The position numbers and the translations under genes are program-made. A stretch of DNA of 64,000 bases from Actinomycetospora chiangmaiensis DSM 45062 (GTDB taxonomy: Bacteria; Actinomycetota; Actinomycetes; Mycobacteriales; Pseudonocardiaceae), in assembly GCF_000379625.1 (NCBI RefSeq), contig NZ_KB903217.1:761816-825815 (forward strand), written 5' to 3'. Below, in pieces: positions 33,515 to 43,884 of this stretch. Below the pieces are notes generated by a model. The model saw only the letters and a program-made list of their open reading frames with translations. It was not told the DNA's origin and searched no databases. Position 1 is the stretch's first letter. Every line of letters starts with the position of its first letter.

Positions 33515-35143
33515 GTGCCCAAGCAGATCACGTTCGACGAGACCGCCCGTCGCGCTCTCGAGCGCGGCGTGGACCAGCTGGCGGCGGCGGTGAAGGTGAC
33601 CCTCGGACCCCGGGGACGCCACGTCGTGCTGGACAAGAAGTTCGGTGGACCGACGATCACCAACGACGGTGTCACCATCGCCCGTGAGATCGAGCTCGAC
33701 GACCCGTTCGAGAACCTCGGCGTGCAGCTGGCGAAGACCGCGGCCACCAAGACCAACGACGTCGCCGGTGACGGCACGACGACGGCCACGGTGCTGGCCC
33801 AGGCGCTCGTCGCCGAGGGCCTGCGCAACCTCGCGGCCGGGGCCAGCCCCACCGGGATCGGCGCCGGCATGGCCGCCGCCGCCGAGAAGGTCACCGAGGT
33901 GCTGCGCTCGCGTGCCACCCCGGTCGACGGCAAGCGCGGTATCGCCGCCGTCGGCGCGGTCGCCTCGCGCGACCAGGAGATCGGCGACCTCATCGGCGAG
34001 GCCATGGAGAAGGTCGGCGAGGACGGCGTCATCACGATCGAGGAGTCCTCGACGCTGGCGACCGAGCTCGAGGTGACCGAGGGCCTGCAGTTCGACAAGG
34101 GCTACCTCTCGCCGTACTTCGTCACCGACGGCGAGTCGATGGAGGCCGTGCTGGAGGACGCCCACGTCCTGCTGCACCGCGAGAAGATCTCCTCGATCCA
34201 GGAGCTGCTGCCGCTGCTGGAGAAGGTCGTCGAGTCCGGCAAGCCGCTGCTGATCGTGGCCGAGGACCTCGAGGGCGAGGCGCTCTCGACCATCGTCGTC
34301 AACGCCATCCGCAAGACGCTGCGCATCGCCGCGGTCAAGGCGCCGTTCTTCGGGGACCGCCGCAAGGCGTTCCTCGACGACCTCGCGGCCGCGACCGGCG
34401 CCACGGTGATCAACCCCGAGATCGGCCTCAAGCTCTCCGAGGCCGGCCTCGACGCGCTGGGCACCGTCCGGCGCGCGGTGGTCACCAAGGACGCGACGAC
34501 CCTCGTCGAGGGCGGCGGCGACAAGGCCGCCGTGGCGGCCCGGGTCACGCAGATCCGGCGGGAGATCGAGGAGACCGACTCCGACTGGGACCGCGAGAAG
34601 CTGCAGGAGCGGCTGGCGAAGCTCGCCGGCGGCGTCGCGGTGATCAAGGTCGGTGCGGCCACCGAGACCGAGCTCAAGGAACGCAAGCACCGCATCGAGG
34701 ACGCGGTGGCGGCGACCCGGGCCGCGGTCGAGGAGGGCATCGTGCCCGGCGGCGGGGCGGCCCTGCTCCACGCGTCGGCCGAGCTCGAGGGCGGCCTCGG
34801 TCGCACCGGTGACGAGGCCACGGGTGTGGCGCTCGTCCGTCGGGCGCTCTCCGCACCGCTCAAGGCCATCGCGGCCAACGCGGGGCTCGAGGGCGCCGTG
34901 GTGGCAGCGAAGGTCGCCGACGGCGGCTGGGAGACCGGCTACGACGCCGCGAGCGAGACCTACGGCGACCTCATGGCCGCCGGCATCATCGACCCGGTGA
35001 AGGTCACGCGCTCCGCCCTGGAGAACGCGGTGTCGATCGCGCGCATGGTCCTGACGACCGAGTCCGCGATCGTCGACAAGCCCGAGGAGGAGGCGCCCGC
35101 CGCCGCCGGTGGCCACGGCCACGGGCACGGTCACGGGCACTGA
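33515..35143 (+). CDS. groEL: Chaperonin GroEL, His-tailed GroEL1 type
   Basis: 542 residues from GTG 33515 (GAAAGGA upstream). It contains the ATP-site motifs [13 protein letters not shown] and [13 protein letters not shown], plus [10 protein letters not shown]. The C-terminus ends in [11 protein letters not shown] instead of the GGM-rich tail of housekeeping GroELs. The His-rich tail and location beside groES and whiB3 match GroEL1 of mycobacteria (non-essential, linked to biofilm and metal handling) and Streptomyces GroEL1. A second groEL with a GGM tail is therefore expected elsewhere in the genome. Confidence 0.97.
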   Translation: MPKQITFDETARRALERGVDQLAAAVKVTLGPRGRHVVLDKKFGGPTITNDGVTIAREIELDDPFENLGVQLAKTAATKTNDVAGDGTTTATVLAQALVAEGLRNLAAGASPTGIGAGMAAAAEKVTEVLRSRATPVDGKRGIAAVGAVASRDQEIGDLIGEAMEKVGEDGVITIEESSTLATELEVTEGLQFDKGYLSPYFVTDGESMEAVLEDAHVLLHREKISSIQELLPLLEKVVESGKPLLIVAEDLEGEALSTIVVNAIRKTLRIAAVKAPFFGDRRKAFLDDLAAATGATVINPEIGLKLSEAGLDALGTVRRAVVTKDATTLVEGGGDKAAVAARVTQIRREIEETDSDWDREKLQERLAKLAGGVAVIKVGAATETELKERKHRIEDAVAATRAAVEEGIVPGGGAALLHASAELEGGLGRTGDEATGVALVRRALSAPLKAIAANAGLEGAVVAAKVADGGWETGYDAASETYGDLMAAGIIDPVKVTRSALENAVSIARMVLTTESAIVDKPEEEAPAAAGGHGHGHGHGH

Positions 35144-35155
35144 GTCCCCCACGAG

Positions 35156-35189
35156 GACGGGCCCGGACGCCTCGGCGTCCGGGCCCGTC
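35156..35189 (+). terminator. groEL terminator hairpin
   Basis: A perfect 16-bp inverted repeat (GACGGGCCCGGACGCC at 35156-35171, complement at 35174-35189), 12 nt after the groEL stop. Confidence 0.75.
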
Positions 35190-35219
35190 CACGTCGGAAG
35201 GGCTCCTCGGTGACGGCAG

Positions 35220-35279
35220 GAACGACGAACGGCCCGCCGGTCACCTCCACGGAGGTGACCGGCGGGCCGTTCGTCGTTC
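35220..35279. terminator. 29-bp perfect palindrome between convergent groEL and whiB3
   Basis: Positions 35220-35248 are exactly complementary to 35251-35279 (arm begins GAACGACGAACGGCCCGCCG), separated by two bases. It is the longest perfect stem in the window. It lies 28 nt from the 3' end of the convergent whiB gene and also downstream of the groEL hairpin, so it is most simply a bidirectional terminator. Confidence 0.75.
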
Positions 35280-35306
35280 GTGGTGCTCCGGGGTCCGGAG
35301 CCGATC

Positions 35307-35606
35307 TCAGCGGATCACGATGTCCTGCGTCCGGCCCCGCGAGCGGGAGCCGGTGCGCTCGGACTCCGAGAGCCCGCCCCAGATGCCGTAGGGCTCGCCC
35401 GCCGCGAGCGCGTGCCGACGGCACGGCTCGATGACGGGACAGCCCTCGCACACGGCCTTGGCGCGGCGCTCACGGCTGGCGCGCGCGGGACCACGCTCGC
35501 CGTCGGGGTGGAAGAAGAACGCACTGTCCATGCCGCGGCACGCGGCGTGCAGCTGCCAGTCCCAGAGATCGGCGTTGGGGCCGGGGAGTCGACGGACGTC
35601 GGCCAT
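35307..35606 (-). CDS. whiB3: WhiB-family iron-sulfur transcription factor (WhiB3/WhiD-type)
   Basis: 99 residues from ATG 35606, with GAGGTGG upstream on its strand. Four cysteines (C23, C53, C56, C62) ligate a [4Fe-4S] cluster. The G-I-W-G-G turn (YGIWGGLSESER) and a basic C-terminal tail (RSRGRTQD) are the family's sigma-factor and DNA-binding parts. WhiB3 (M. tuberculosis) and WhiD (Streptomyces) both lie next to groEL1 and bldM/sigD, so orthology rests on synteny plus sequence. These proteins respond to redox/NO and control lipid metabolism or sporulation. A longer in-frame start 20 codons upstream is possible but less likely. Confidence 0.88.
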   Translation of the reverse strand: MADVRRLPGPNADLWDWQLHAACRGMDSAFFFHPDGERGPARASRERRAKAVCEGCPVIEPCRRHALAAGEPYGIWGGLSESERTGSRSRGRTQDIVIR

Positions 35607-36225
35607 CTCGACCACCTCCTCGTCCTGACGCGGGTGGGTGGCGGCGTCGGGTCCTGATGTCTTCAAGCCCCGACGTCACCCCCACCACGAAGGGTGGGCC
35701 CGGTCGATTCGTCACCGTCCGTGCCTGCGGCCGCGCGCAGGGCGACCGTGGTCCGACCCTATGACCGGCGGACGGGCCCCGACAAGACATCCGGTTGTGA
35801 GCCGTCACCCCCTCCACAATCGACCGCCGGTCGTCCAGATGCGCGACACACCGCGTGGGTGACACCGGTCGGCGAATCCGGTGCGTGACAAGACTTGCCG
35901 AAACGACCACCATCCGTGATCATTCCCCCAGCACTCCGTGTCCGGTGCTCCGTGTGGGTGGCGGACATGGCGGGGGAGCGGGAGGGTCGGCCGTGACGGG
36001 TCACCCTCGGCGCCGTTACAGGGGAGGGGTTCCGGTGGCAGCCAGGTCGTACGGCGCGGTACGACGTCCGGTCGCCGCGGGATCGCCGGATGAGGAGCAG
36101 GCATGGCACCGGTCGTCGATCGTGCGCGGGAAAACCGCGGATCGGACTCAAGCCGGGGCGGCGGCGCGCCGATGACCGGTAGTGCCCGCCAAGCGACTGC
36201 AGGAACGCTGCAGGGAGGAACTTCC
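35607..36225. promoter_or_regulatory. 619-bp divergent regulatory region whiB3 / bldM
   Basis: No gene seen on either strand. It is one of the least GC-rich stretches of the window in its middle (about 35860-35930), with TTGCCG at 35895 as a possible -35. The octamer CTCCGTGT occurs twice as a direct repeat (35934-35941 and 35948-35955). CCCACC and GGTGGG near 35680-35697 form a small hairpin in the whiB3 leader. GGGAGGAA at 36213-36220 is the bldM ribosome-binding site. Long upstream regions are typical of developmental regulators. Confidence 0.5.
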
Positions 36226-36822
36226 GTGACGACGGTCCTGATCTGCGACGACCGCCGCAGCGTGCGTGAGGGCCTGACCCGCGTCATGTCGGCCGTGCCG
36301 GGTGTCCACCGCATCGACTGCGTCGCCCACGGCGACGAGCTGCTCACCCGCTTCTCCCGGCAGAGCGTCGACGTCGTCCTCGTGGGGACCCAGCGCGCCG
36401 TGCCCACCGGGGTCGAGGCCACCCGCCGGCTCGTGGCCGCCCACCCGCAGGCGAACGTCATCGTCTTCGGTGCCCCGGACGACTCCGGCAGCATCGCCGC
36501 GGCGATCGCCGGTGGGGCCCGCGGCTACCTGCGGTGGGACGCCTCGCGCCCCGAACTGGTCGCCGCCCTCGCCCACACCCTCGCCAGCACCTCGGTGCCC
36601 GCCCCGCGCACCCCGTCCGACACGGGGGTCCAGCTCACCGAGCGGGAGCTCCAGGTGCTGCGCGGCATGGCCCAGGGCAAGAGCAACGGCCAGATCGGCC
36701 GCGAGCTCTACCTGTCCGAGGACACCGTGAAGACCCACGCCCGCCGGCTCTTCCGCAAGCTCGGTGTTCGTGACCGTGCGCAGGCCGTGGCGCACGGCTT
36801 CCGTCGGGGTCTGGTCTCCTGA
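36226..36822 (+). CDS. bldM: BldM-like orphan response regulator without the phosphoacceptor Asp
   Basis: 198 residues from GTG 36226. The receiver domain (VTTVLICDDRRSVREGLTRV) keeps the acidic pair D8-D9, but position 54, the phosphoacceptor Asp, is Gly (DVVLVGTQRAV), and the conserved Lys region reads YLRWDAS. The C-terminal LuxR helix-turn-helix is intact (LTERELQVLRGMAQGKSNGQ, then YLSEDTVKTHARRLFRKLGV). Sequence and position (whiD-bldM-sigma factor-guaB) match Streptomyces BldM, which controls aerial development together with WhiI. It must act without Asp54 phosphorylation. An upstream in-frame start (36103) is possible but lacks a ribosome-binding site. Confidence 0.88.
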   Translation: MTTVLICDDRRSVREGLTRVMSAVPGVHRIDCVAHGDELLTRFSRQSVDVVLVGTQRAVPTGVEATRRLVAAHPQANVIVFGAPDDSGSIAAAIAGGARGYLRWDASRPELVAALAHTLASTSVPAPRTPSDTGVQLTERELQVLRGMAQGKSNGQIGRELYLSEDTVKTHARRLFRKLGVRDRAQAVAHGFRRGLVS

Positions 36823-37223
36823 CCGCGCGGCCCCGTCCCGTCCACCCCGTCCGGCCCGGCGCCGGGCAGGGGTCCGGGGCGTACCCCACGTACCCGCCCG
36901 CGCAGCCGCCCCTCGGGCCGCCGCCGAGCCCGCCCGTGGGGTCGCCGATGCCACCCGTCGGGGGCCACGGCCCGGTGGTCGACGACGTGCCCACTCCGCC
37001 GATCGGCACTCCGCGTGCATCCCACCGCGCCGCGGATCGGTGGCGGGTGCCGGATTGGGGGAACCCGTCCGCAGGACATGGCGCCGCCCATCCGGGGGGA
37101 CGGTACGGTGACCCCTCCGGGTCGCCTCACGCGTCGGTTCCGACCGTCCACGACGCGGCCCGTCGGACCGAGGTGGACCTGCGGGTCACACCGCCGCGCG
37201 TAACGCCGGGGCCACGGGGAGCG
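36823..37223 (+). other. 401-bp gap before sigD; possibly an N-terminal extension of the sigma factor
   Basis: The sigD frame stays open upstream of its ATG through this gap, with a GTG at 36936. The conceptual translation is Pro/Gly-rich (for example AYPTYPPAQPPLGPPPSPPV near 36879-36938). It could be a disordered N-terminal extension or just stop-poor GC-rich leader. I see no clear promoter. GGGGAG just before 37224 favours the short start. Confidence 0.4.
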
Positions 37224-37802
37224 ATGACCGAGTCAGGGAACGACCTCGAGAGGTTGGTGGCCGCCGCCAACGACGGCGACCGCTCGGCTCTCAATCGTGT
37301 CCTCGCGATCATCCGACCGCTCGTCGTGCGCTACTGCCGCGCGAGGATCGGCCGGCAGGAACGGTCGTCGGTCTCGGCCGACGACGTGGCCCAGGAGGTG
37401 TGCCTCGCCGTGCTGACCGCACTGCCCGGCTACCGGGACCAGGGTCGCCCGTTCCTGGCGTTCGTCTACGGGATCGCGGCGCACAAGGTGGTCGACGCCC
37501 ATCGCTCGGTGGCGCGGAACCGATCCGAACCCGTCTCCGAGCTGCCCGAGGAACTGGACCCGTACGACGGTCCGGAGCAGCGAGCCATGAACGGCGCGCT
37601 GTCGGTCCAGATGGGTCAACTGCTCGACACGCTGCCTCCCAAACAACGGGAAATCCTCGTGCTGCGTGTCGTCGTTGGTCTCTCGGCGGAGGAGACCGCG
37701 GAAGCGGTCGAATCCACGCCCGGAGCGGTCCGGGTGGCACAGCACCGCGCACTGTCGAAGCTACGGACCGCAGTGTCTGCGATCTCGGAAGAGGTGAGTT
37801 AG
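37224..37802 (+). CDS. sigD: ECF-type RNA polymerase sigma factor (SigD/ShbA)
   Basis: 192 residues from ATG 37224. Region 2 (IRPLVVRYCRARIG, then SADDVAQEVCLAVLTALPGY) binds the -10 element. Region 4 (DTLPPKQREILVLRVVVGLS, then TPGAVRVAQHRALSKLR) binds the -35. Position between bldM and guaB is that of sigD (Rv3414c) in M. tuberculosis and of shbA in Streptomyces, where it drives the housekeeping sigma gene hrdB. The next gene is its predicted anti-sigma factor, starting at the base after the stop. An extended start at GTG 36936 is possible. Confidence 0.92.
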   Translation: MTESGNDLERLVAAANDGDRSALNRVLAIIRPLVVRYCRARIGRQERSSVSADDVAQEVCLAVLTALPGYRDQGRPFLAFVYGIAAHKVVDAHRSVARNRSEPVSELPEELDPYDGPEQRAMNGALSVQMGQLLDTLPPKQREILVLRVVVGLSAEETAEAVESTPGAVRVAQHRALSKLRTAVSAISEEVS

Positions 37803-38654
37803 GTGGGTGGTCACCGCGCGTTCGGTGCGGGTGACGATCTGGTCGACGGACCGGTGGACCTCGCCGCTGTCCGCGCCGACGACGCCCTGCTCGACGCGAT
37901 CGCCGGTGGGGCGATCAGCGGAGGTGTGGGCGCTGGGGACGTCTTCGGACGCCCCGGGCAGGACGACGACCATCTGGCCGCCGTCCTCGCCGCATGGAAG
38001 GCCGACATCGAGGCCGAGCCCATGCCGGAGCTGGTGTCCCTCGACGAGGCCGCCGAGGCCGTCGAGGCGGGACACGCCGCACGGGACCGACGCGCCAGTC
38101 GCGCCCGCCGTCGGATGCCCTTCGCCGTGGCGGCCGCCGCGATCGCGGTCGCGCTGTCCGGCTTCACCGTCGCGATCCACTCGGCGCAGCCGGGCGACGC
38201 GATGTTCGGGCTGACGAAGGTCTTCTTCTCCCAGCACGCCGACAACGTGGTGAAGGCCGAGAAGGCCCGGAGCACCATCGTCGAGGCGAACAACGCCATC
38301 GCCCGCGGCGACAAGGCGACCGCCGCGTCCCTGCTGCAGACCGTGCAGGGGCAGATCCAGGCCGTCCCGCCCGAGGACCAGCCGCCGCTCGTGCAGCAGC
38401 GTCAGGACGCGCTCAACTCGCTCGACCCGACGGCGCCGACCGCGCCGACCGCGAGCAACGGGTCGGCCCCGGCGACGCCGGAGGCGACGAAGCCGACGAA
38501 GCCGGCGTCGGCCACGACCGCGACCAAGACCACGACGGTCGCTCCTGCGCCGGACGGCACGACGACGTCCGGCACGACGGCGGAACAGGGGCGTAACGGG
38601 GTGGCACCACCGCCCCCGGCGACGACCACGACCACTCCCGTCGCCGGTAAGTAG
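37803..38654 (+). CDS. rsdA: Anti-sigma-D factor RsdA
   Basis: 283 residues from GTG 37803, directly abutting the sigD TAG. The N-terminus (DLVDGPVDLAAVRADDALLD) resembles the short RsdA segment that binds SigD. One transmembrane helix (residues ~106-126, PFAVAAAAIAVALSGFTVAI) follows a basic stretch. The outer part is helical and then becomes Thr/Pro/Ala-rich. As in mycobacteria, SigD would be held at the membrane until RsdA is cleaved or degraded. Translation is likely coupled to sigD. Confidence 0.88.
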   Translation: MGGHRAFGAGDDLVDGPVDLAAVRADDALLDAIAGGAISGGVGAGDVFGRPGQDDDHLAAVLAAWKADIEAEPMPELVSLDEAAEAVEAGHAARDRRASRARRRMPFAVAAAAIAVALSGFTVAIHSAQPGDAMFGLTKVFFSQHADNVVKAEKARSTIVEANNAIARGDKATAASLLQTVQGQIQAVPPEDQPPLVQQRQDALNSLDPTAPTAPTASNGSAPATPEATKPTKPASATTATKTTTVAPAPDGTTTSGTTAEQGRNGVAPPPPATTTTTPVAGK

Positions 38655-38665
38655 CACCACACACG

Positions 38666-38703
38666 AACGGGCCCGGTTCCCCGAGGGGGGACCGGGCCCG
38701 TTT
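38666..38703 (+). terminator. rsdA terminator with T-tract
   Basis: An AACGGGCCCGG arm (38666-38676, extended to 38682) pairs with CCGGGCCCGTTT at the end, with one bulged base in the upper stem, and finishes in TTT. It lies 12 nt after the rsdA stop. Confidence 0.8.
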
Positions 38704-38721
38704 CGTCGTGCGGGGGGAGGG

Positions 38722-38747
38722 CCGACGGCGGGAGGTCCCGCCGTCGG
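38722..38747 (-). terminator. Hairpin after the DUF5319 gene
   Basis: A perfect 12-bp inverted repeat (CCGACGGCGGGA at 38722-38733, complement at 38736-38747), 7 nt beyond the stop of the minus-strand gene. Back-to-back with the rsdA terminator. Confidence 0.65.
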
Positions 38748-38753
38748 GAAGGA

Positions 38754-40776
<2,023 letters not shown>

Positions 40777-40794
40777 CGATTCGAGAGAGAGCTC

Positions 40795-41931
40795 ATGCGC
40801 GAGCAGGTCGAGATCGGCCGGGGCCGCAGCGCCCACCGCAGTTACACCTTCGACGACCTCGACATCGTGCCCTCGCGGCGCACACGGTCGTCGTCGGCGG
40901 TGTCCACCGCGTGGCAGCTCGACGCGTACCGGTTCGACCTCCCGCTGATCACGCACCCGACGGACGCCGTGGTCTCGCCGACCACGGCGGTCCGGGTCGG
41001 TGAGCTCGGCGGGCTCGGCGTGCTCAACGCCGAGGGGCTCTGGGCCCGGCACGCGGAGGCCGACAAGGCGCTCGCCGAGATCGTCGCGCGGGCCGCCGAC
41101 GACCCGGCGGCGGCGCTCGTCGAGCTCCAGCGCCTGCACGCCGCCCCGATCCAGCCCGACCTGCTCACCGAGGCGCTGAACCAGATCCGGGGCGCGGGCG
41201 TCACGCTCGCCGCGCGGGTGAGCCCGCAGCACGCCCGGGAGCTGACCCCGACCCTGCTCGCCGCGGGCGTCGAGGTCCTCGTGGTGCAGGGGACGATCAT
41301 CTCGGCCGAGCACGTCGCGTCGGACTCCGAGGACGGTGAGTCCCCGCTGGACCTCGAGGACTTCATCGACTCGCTCGACATCCCCGTCGTCGCCGGGGGC
41401 GTGGGCGACTACCGGACCGCGATGCACCTGATGCGCACCGGCGCGGCCGGCGTGATCGTGGGCTACGGGCAGTCGGTGGCCACGTCCACCGGCGACGTCC
41501 TCGGCATCGGCGTCCCCATGGCGACCGCGCTGGTCGACGCGGCCGCCGCGCGCCGGGACTACCTGGACGAGACCGGCGGTCGCTACGTCCACGTCATCGC
41601 CGACGGCGCGATGGCGACGTCGGGTGACATGGCGAAGGCCATCGCCTGCGGGGCCGACGCCGTGATGCTCGGCGAGCAGCTCGCCGCGGCCGACGAGGCC
41701 CCGGGCGACGGCTGGTACTGGACCTCCGCCGCGGCCCACCCGAACCTGCCCCGCTCGTCGGTGGTCGGGGTCGCGCAGCGCGGCTGCGACCTCGCCGCCG
41801 TCCTGCGCGGCCCGGCCCCCCAGGCCGATGGCACCGTCAACCTGTTCGGGGCGCTGCGCCGGGCGATGGCGAAGACGGGTTACTCGGACCTCAAGGAGTT
41901 CCAGCGGGTCGGGTTGTCGGTCCGCCGCTGA
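40795..41931 (+). CDS. guaB3: GuaB3 family IMP dehydrogenase-like protein
   Basis: 378 residues. It has the IMPDH/GMP-reductase barrel without CBS domains (SYTFDDLDIVPSRRTRSSSA; DIPVVAGGVGDYRTAMHLMR; GRYVHVIADGAMATSGDMAK; FGALRRAMAKTGYSDLKEFQ). Where IMPDH has the catalytic Cys (GPGSICTTR), this protein reads GYGQSVATSTG, with no cysteine. So it cannot use the usual covalent thioimidate mechanism, in line with actinobacterial GuaB3 proteins of uncertain role. It pairs with guaB as in nearly all actinobacteria. Confidence 0.93.
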   Translation: MREQVEIGRGRSAHRSYTFDDLDIVPSRRTRSSSAVSTAWQLDAYRFDLPLITHPTDAVVSPTTAVRVGELGGLGVLNAEGLWARHAEADKALAEIVARAADDPAAALVELQRLHAAPIQPDLLTEALNQIRGAGVTLAARVSPQHARELTPTLLAAGVEVLVVQGTIISAEHVASDSEDGESPLDLEDFIDSLDIPVVAGGVGDYRTAMHLMRTGAAGVIVGYGQSVATSTGDVLGIGVPMATALVDAAAARRDYLDETGGRYVHVIADGAMATSGDMAKAIACGADAVMLGEQLAAADEAPGDGWYWTSAAAHPNLPRSSVVGVAQRGCDLAAVLRGPAPQADGTVNLFGALRRAMAKTGYSDLKEFQRVGLSVRR

Positions 41932-41951
41932 CGTTCCGCCGTCCCCGCACC

Positions 41952-42002
41952 GCGTGAGGGGAACCCTCGGGCCAGTAGAGCGCTCGAAGGTTCCCCTCAT
42001 GC
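41952..42002 (+). terminator. Imperfect hairpin after guaB3
   Basis: A TGAGGGGAACC core (41955-41965) pairs exactly with 41989-41999, with extra partly matched pairs on both sides, 20 nt after the guaB3 stop. The loop is large and partly paired. Confidence 0.55.
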
Positions 42003-42022
42003 GTCGACGGCAGCGCCCGCTC

Positions 42023-42077
42023 ACGACCGAAGGGCCCCTCCGCTCGATCTACCCGAGCGGAGGGGCCCTTCGGTCGT
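42023..42077. terminator. 24-bp perfect hairpin between guaB3 and ptsH
   Basis: ACGACCGAAGGGCCCCTCCG plus CTCG (42023-42046) is exactly complementary to 42054-42077, with a 7-nt ATCTACC loop. The plus side ends in TCGTTCGT. It sits between convergent genes and is a strong bidirectional terminator. Confidence 0.8.
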
Positions 42078-42094
42078 TCGTGGGGGTGGGGGGG

Positions 42095-42367
42095 TCAGGC
42101 GTCGAGGTCCGTGGCCAGGAGCTCGGCGAGGGCGTCGACGGAGGCCTGGGCCCCGGTGACGTCCGGGTCGGCGGACAGGGTGACCTCCTGGCCGCCCCGC
42201 ACCCCGAGCCCGAGGACGGCCAGCATGCTGCGGGCGTCCGCGGCGTCGCCCTCGGCGGTGGCCAGGGTGACCCGGGCGGGCTGGGCCGCGGCGGCCTTGC
42301 AGAACACCGCGGCGGGGCGGGCGTGCAGGCCGATCTGGGTCGCGACGACGACGGTGCGCTCGATCAT
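42095..42367 (-). CDS. ptsH: Phosphocarrier protein HPr
   Basis: 90 residues from ATG 42367. It shuttles phosphate from EI to the EIIA domain. The phosphorylated histidine falls exactly at position 15 with this start (QIGLHARPAAVFC), and GGAG stands 6 nt before the ATG. A GTG seven codons earlier (42388) overlaps the fruA stop (GTGA) and would also be in frame. A serine at position 47 (DARSMLAVLGLG) is close to the regulatory Ser46 of low-GC HPr. It is the last gene of the fructose operon. Confidence 0.94.
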   Translation of the reverse strand: MIERTVVVATQIGLHARPAAVFCKAAAAQPARVTLATAEGDAADARSMLAVLGLGVRGGQEVTLSADPDVTGAQASVDALAELLATDLDA

Positions 42368-42384
42368 GGTCGACTCCGGGGTGC

Positions 42385-43884
42385 TCACGCCGACACCGTC
42401 TCTCGCTCGGTGACGGTCTCGGTGGTGGTCGTCCCGGCCTGGGCGGGGCGACGGCGGGCGAAGGTCTTGAGGGCGACGACCAGGGCGCAGGCGACCAGGG
42501 TGCCGACCACGACCGCCACGAGGAAGCCGAGCGGGTTCCCCATCAGCGGCACCACGAAGACGCCGCCGTGCGGGGCGCGGAGCGTGGCGCCGAGGGTCAT
42601 GGACAGGGCGCCGGTGACCGCGCCGCCGACCATGATCGAGGGGATGACCCGGAAGGGGTCGGCCGCGGCGAACGGGATCGCGCCCTCGGAGATGAACGAG
42701 GCGCCCAGCAGCCAGGCGGCCCGGCCGTTCTCCCGCTCGACCTCGCTGAACAGCGACTTGCGGACCACGGTGGCGAGCGCCATCGCCAGCGGCGGGACCA
42801 TGCCCGCGGCCATCACGGCGGCCATGATCGTCAGGGCGCCGCCGGAGCCGGTGGACAGGCCGGCGACGGCGAAGGTGTAGGCGGCCTTGTTGACCGGGCC
42901 ACCCATGTCAAAGCACATCATGAGGCCGAGCAGGACGCCGAGCAGCAGGGCGTTGGCACCGGACAGGCCGTTCAGCCAGCTCGTGAGGCCCTCGGTGATC
43001 AGGGCGATCGGGCGGCCGATGACGACGAACATGAGCAGGCCGACGACGGCGGTCGAGAGCAGCGGGATGACGAGCACCGGCATGATCCCGGCCAGCGCTC
43101 GCGGCACCCGCCAGGTCTTGATCCACATCACGAGGCCACCGGCGATGAAGCCGGAGATCAGGCCGCCGAGGAAGCCGGCGTGGGTGGTCACCGCGATCGC
43201 GCCGCCGACGAAGCCGGGCACGAGGGCGGGCCGGTCGGCCATCGCGTAGGCGATGTAGCCGGAGAGCACCGGCACCAGGAAGCTGAAGGCCGCGGAGCCG
43301 ACGCCGAAGGCGAGGGCGCCCCAGGCGGTGACCGACCCGATGTCGAAGCTGCCGGAGAGGATCTGCTTGTAGAGCGGGGAGTCGTCCGGGAGGTTGATCT
43401 GGTACCCCGCGAGGGCGAAGCCCAGGGCGATCAGCAGGCCACCGGCCGCGACGAACGGGATGACGTGGCTGACGCCGGTCATCAGCCAGGCGCGGACCTT
43501 GGAGGCGGCGCCGGGGCCGGTCGGGGCCTTGGCGCCCGCCGGGGTGGCGGCCGGGGCGCCGGCGGCGGCCGGGACGTGGTTCTTTGCGGCCTCCTCGGCC
43601 TGCGCGATGAGGAGGTCACCGCCGGAGATGGCCTTCTTGACGCCGACCGAGACCTGCGGCAGGTGCGCGAAGCGCTCCTTGTCGCGCACCTCGACGTCCG
43701 CCGCGAAGATCGCGGCGTCGGCCTCGGCGAGCTGCTCGGCGGTCAGCGGGGTGGAGCCGGCCGAGCCCTGGGTCTCGACGACGATCTCGTGCCCGGCCTC
43801 CTCGGCCGCGGCCTCGAGGGCCTCGGCGGCCATGTAGGTGTGGGCGATACCCGTGGGGCACGCGGTCACGGCGACGATCTTCAT
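42385..43884 (-). CDS. fruA: Fructose-specific PTS permease, EIIBC
   Basis: 499 residues. The IIB domain is at the N-terminus: MKIVAVTACPTGIAHTYMAA with phospho-Cys9. An Ala/Pro linker (~105-130) leads to a IIC domain of eight to ten helices (MTGVSHVIPFVAAGGLLIAL; CFDMGGPVNKAAYTFA; GASFISEGAIPFAAADPFRV), the signature of fructose/mannitol permeases. It imports fructose as fructose-1-phosphate, the substrate of fruK. The start overlaps the EIIA stop (ATGA). The C-terminal ~20 residues are Thr/Arg-rich cytosolic tail. Confidence 0.95.
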   Translation of the reverse strand: MKIVAVTACPTGIAHTYMAAEALEAAAEEAGHEIVVETQGSAGSTPLTAEQLAEADAAIFAADVEVRDKERFAHLPQVSVGVKKAISGGDLLIAQAEEAAKNHVPAAAGAPAATPAGAKAPTGPGAASKVRAWLMTGVSHVIPFVAAGGLLIALGFALAGYQINLPDDSPLYKQILSGSFDIGSVTAWGALAFGVGSAAFSFLVPVLSGYIAYAMADRPALVPGFVGGAIAVTTHAGFLGGLISGFIAGGLVMWIKTWRVPRALAGIMPVLVIPLLSTAVVGLLMFVVIGRPIALITEGLTSWLNGLSGANALLLGVLLGLMMCFDMGGPVNKAAYTFAVAGLSTGSGGALTIMAAVMAAGMVPPLAMALATVVRKSLFSEVERENGRAAWLLGASFISEGAIPFAAADPFRVIPSIMVGGAVTGALSMTLGATLRAPHGGVFVVPLMGNPLGFLVAVVVGTLVACALVVALKTFARRRPAQAGTTTTETVTERETVSA

